From positions 1-40,891 of the forward strand of contig DATFVB010000096.1 of the NCBI GenBank assembly GCA_035260525.1: DNA of 40,891 nucleotides. The letters run 5' to 3'. Under the pieces are notes generated by a model. That model was not told the DNA's origin and made no database searches. It saw nothing but the letters and a program-made list of their open reading frames with translations. Positions within the stretch are counted from its first letter, which is position 1, and each line of letters opens with the position of its first letter. Made by a program: the position numbers and the translations under genes. Below are positions 40,101 through 40,891 of the stretch, one piece after another. The DNA comes from Thermoanaerobaculia bacterium (GTDB lineage: Bacteria > Acidobacteriota > Thermoanaerobaculia > UBA5066 > DATFVB01).

Positions 40101-40234
40101 GGATGCGGCAACGATTTCTGGTCGATCCTCGAGAACACCGGATCGGCGACGTTCGCCCACAACGAGAGGGCGTGGACGGTCGAAGCCCAGACGAGCAGCG
40201 AGGAAACGAAGAGAGCGCAGCGGGCTCGGCTCAT
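37118..40234 (-). CDS. Two-component-like receptor diguanylate cyclase (Reg_prop, Y_Y_Y, GGDEF)
   Basis: A 1038-residue membrane receptor. A signal peptide (MSRARCALFVSSLLVWASTVHA) precedes a periplasmic propeller built from Reg_prop repeats such as FIWVGTPAGLSRYDG, KLWIGTLSSGLLCLDE, LLWVGGDSGLDSFDP and GTLWIGTMHGVCRL. A Y_Y_Y domain follows (RLRYAYRLEGYDRGWIDAD, YTLRVRGTNRRGVWS), then one membrane helix (WWFRSLLGVLLAVAIFTIVRA), a short coiled coil, and GGDEF. Catalytic site GGEEF and the inhibitory RxxD (RSSD, five residues earlier) are both present, so it is likely an active, product-inhibited c-di-GMP synthase. Most proteins with this sensor half are histidine-kinase hybrids; the GGDEF output is less common. 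A TAAAAT box lies 11 nt before the start. Confidence 0.94.
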   Translation of the reverse strand: MSRARCALFVSSLLVWASTVHALSLWANVADPVFSRIDQKSLPHPAVYAVTQDAAGFIWVGTPAGLSRYDGYHFRSYRTDPNAPSGVESLLSDPDRKLWIGTLSSGLLCLDESTGTFRAWHADPTGRTGPRSATIIALARAPGGLLWVGGDSGLDSFDPATGRFERADLADAGEAQPRVEALLVDRGQTVWAATVHGLYFRPPREKTFRRFVPDGAGDFIARGFFSLYEDAAGRLWIGSVDAVFVLSAERRVERTYTSGKDPSALPRGEQWGVIEVNPGVFWVACYDGGISIVDDAEQRVRRIAIDRADPGGLTPGDVWQFFRDRSGLIWIANGPGGLLVHNPANRGIDELSSSDRGSGAGDIGARAVASAPDGSLWLGGSDKVVRIDPRTGSSRSFTVPNHPSVQTLASGADGTLWIGTMHGVCRLVPAGREVECPYEHLDRVFSLVESRGTLWVGTGSGLAALDERSGNVARYRRGDSPETLSNDFVTTLYADRAGRIWAGTRNGLDRIDPGTGRVVRFVHDPRNPSSLGPGAVSSIVEDRRGRIWASAVGGPLNVLTERAGGGADVQRLGAAEGLPEHVDALAAGPDGRIWASATNALASIDSDDFRAQILGPAEGIQEAEFWTGAVAVSRDGAIFFAGTRAVTVIEPGASAEWSYSPPVAVTALKVDGRTVSRPGGLRGPLELPAGARDVTVEFAALDYSAPERLRYAYRLEGYDRGWIDADPAHRVATYTNLAPGTYTLRVRGTNRRGVWSSSAIALVLRALPAWYETWWFRSLLGVLLAVAIFTIVRARTGVLRRRAERLEGIVAERTSELARANAALEDLTITDPLTGLKNRRFLMQRIDDDVALALRQGTDLVFFLVDIDHFKKVNDELGHSAGDRILAQMRERLESVFRSSDYVLRWGGEEFLAVARGSSRSDAAEIAERLRTEVSERPFLLDGGQALAKTVSIGFAALPFVPSAPRAIAWPQVVELADQALYRAKSGGRNTWAGLAATAGTDPGELSRRLAASSEDAVGDGALEIIGPKPGPNSAQIA

Positions 40235-40245
40235 GGAATGACGAG

Positions 40246-40251
40246 ATTTTA
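40246..40251 (-). promoter_or_regulatory. Putative -10 element of the receptor cyclase
   Basis: TAAAAT on the minus strand, ending 11 nt before the ATG at 40234. Transcription would give a leader of only about 4-5 nt. Confidence 0.4.
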
Positions 40252-40403
40252 AGGCCCGGGGTCAGTTCCGTGCCGCCGGCCGGTGTCCATCTTTGGTCGA
40301 TCTGTCGAAACGCGGCGTTCACCGCCAACTCCTCGATTCCGCGTCGGCCGCAGGCGGGAGCGAAGAAAGAGGCTCGGCGCCGCCCCGGCGACGGCCGTCC
40401 CGA

Positions 40404-40409
40404 TATGAT
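40404..40409 (+). promoter_or_regulatory. Putative -10 element of purU
   Basis: TATGAT lies 29 nt before the ATG at 40439, and the leader contains AAAGGA. This gene therefore looks like the ordinary, SD-led type in this window. Confidence 0.4.
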
Positions 40410-40438
40410 GCTCGCCGGATCAAAGGACGGAATCACCC

Positions 40439-40891
40439 ATGACCGACGAGCCGAATCGCGACGAGTCCCGATCGCTCATCCTGCTGCTCCAGTGTCCCCT
40501 TCGCCGCGGCCTGGCGGCGCGGCTGACCGAGCTCGTGTACGACCACGGGGGGCGCATCCTCTATCACGATCAGTTCGTCGATCCCGAGGATCAGCAGTAC
40601 TTCACGCGCCTGAAGTGGGACGTCTCGAAATTCACGCTGACGGATTCCGAGATCGCCGATCGGGTCGGCGCTATCGTGGAAGGAGCCGCCGACACGGAAT
40701 GGTCGCTCCACGATTCGAACGAAGTCCCGCGAATGGCGGTCTTCGCGTCGAAGGACCCGGCCTGCCTCGACGACATCCTGGCGCGGTGCCGTTCGGGAGA
40801 ATGGCGCGTCGACGTTCCCGTCGTCGTCGGCAACCACCCCGACCTCGCGCCGGTCGCCCGAAGGTTCGACATCCCGTTTCGCGAGATTCCC
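40439..40891 (+). CDS. purU: Formyltetrahydrofolate deformylase, C-terminus off the right edge
   Basis: The frame stays open for 151 codons to the window end. The N-terminal ACT domain (SLILLLQCPLRRGLAARLTE, ILYHDQFVDPEDQQYFTRLK) is followed by the start of the formyl-transferase domain: PRMAVFASKDPACLDDILARC, then VDVPVVVGNHPDLAPVARRF and DIPFREIP. VGNH and FDIPF are the PurU hallmarks. The enzyme releases formate from 10-formyl-THF for purine synthesis and one-carbon balance. The catalytic Asp/His region lies beyond the window. It is divergent from the receptor cyclase gene, with about 200 bp between starts. Confidence 0.93.
   Translation, partial: MTDEPNRDESRSLILLLQCPLRRGLAARLTELVYDHGGRILYHDQFVDPEDQQYFTRLKWDVSKFTLTDSEIADRVGAIVEGAADTEWSLHDSNEVPRMAVFASKDPACLDDILARCRSGEWRVDVPVVVGNHPDLAPVARRFDIPFREIP

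Noticed and set aside
1-40891. tRNA or rRNA genes
   Set aside because: No T-loop consensus with matching stems and no rRNA-like conserved stretch was recognised on either strand.

Overview
The window reads like a chromosomal segment of a high-GC, diderm soil or sediment bacterium, most likely an Acidobacteriota member (perhaps Thermoanaerobaculia-like). The clues are GC content that looks like two thirds or more, a Ser/Thr kinase whose extracytoplasmic half is a TolB/WD40-type propeller, a Reg_prop/Y_Y_Y sensor fused to GGDEF, many exported proteins of unknown role, and the overall gene style. The taxonomic call is inference. No rRNA, tRNA, CRISPR array, transposase or phage gene was seen. 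Gene order is mosaic, with short operons on both strands, and both window edges cut a gene.

Layout. 1-5345: a truncated sulfatase-like lipoprotein, an exported amidohydrolase, two small cupins, a CsbD-like protein and an Old Yellow Enzyme. 5417-6707: an LPXTG-type exported protein and a class D-like sortase, overlapping by 20 bp, with a perfect 12-bp hairpin early in the sortase gene. 6743-7048: a MITE-like element with about 30-bp terminal inverted repeats. 7063-14005: a four-gene operon of GT-C-like membrane proteins, every junction being a 4-bp stop/start overlap, facing a convergent paralogue of its last gene. 14140-17000: a DUF1328-type peptide, a zinc ribbon, and an exported sugar-dehydrogenase-like propeller with PKD. 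17072-22473: a B12-binding radical SAM protein, a receptor Ser/Thr kinase preceded by an overlapping short ORF, and a CDF metal transporter. 22759-23743: a 98-residue protein made almost wholly of [LMF]SGKS pentapeptides, and a conserved-looking unknown protein. 23950-27557: a homologue of eukaryotic dihydroceramide delta-4 desaturase, an SDR, a small secreted protein, DoxX and an ECF sigma factor. 27627-32423: RecD2 helicase, a small unknown protein, a methyltransferase, an orphan Rieske protein and a stand-alone FEN-type nuclease. 32467-40891: a DUF885 hydrolase, an exported unknown protein, an ECF sigma factor with two small membrane proteins, a large Reg_prop-Y_Y_Y-GGDEF receptor, and the start of purU.

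The most unusual items are the sortase/LPXTG pair in what looks like a diderm; the [LMF]SGKS repeat protein with its AT-rich upstream region; the DEGS-like desaturase; the kinase with its coupled upstream ORF; the GT-C operon with an inverted paralogue; the inverted-repeat element; and two families of structured intergenic repeats. Many genes carry a TANNNT -10-like hexamer 6-8 nt before the start codon and no Shine-Dalgarno sequence, which suggests widespread leaderless transcription. Other genes have a clear GGAGG-type site, so two modes of translation initiation seem to coexist.
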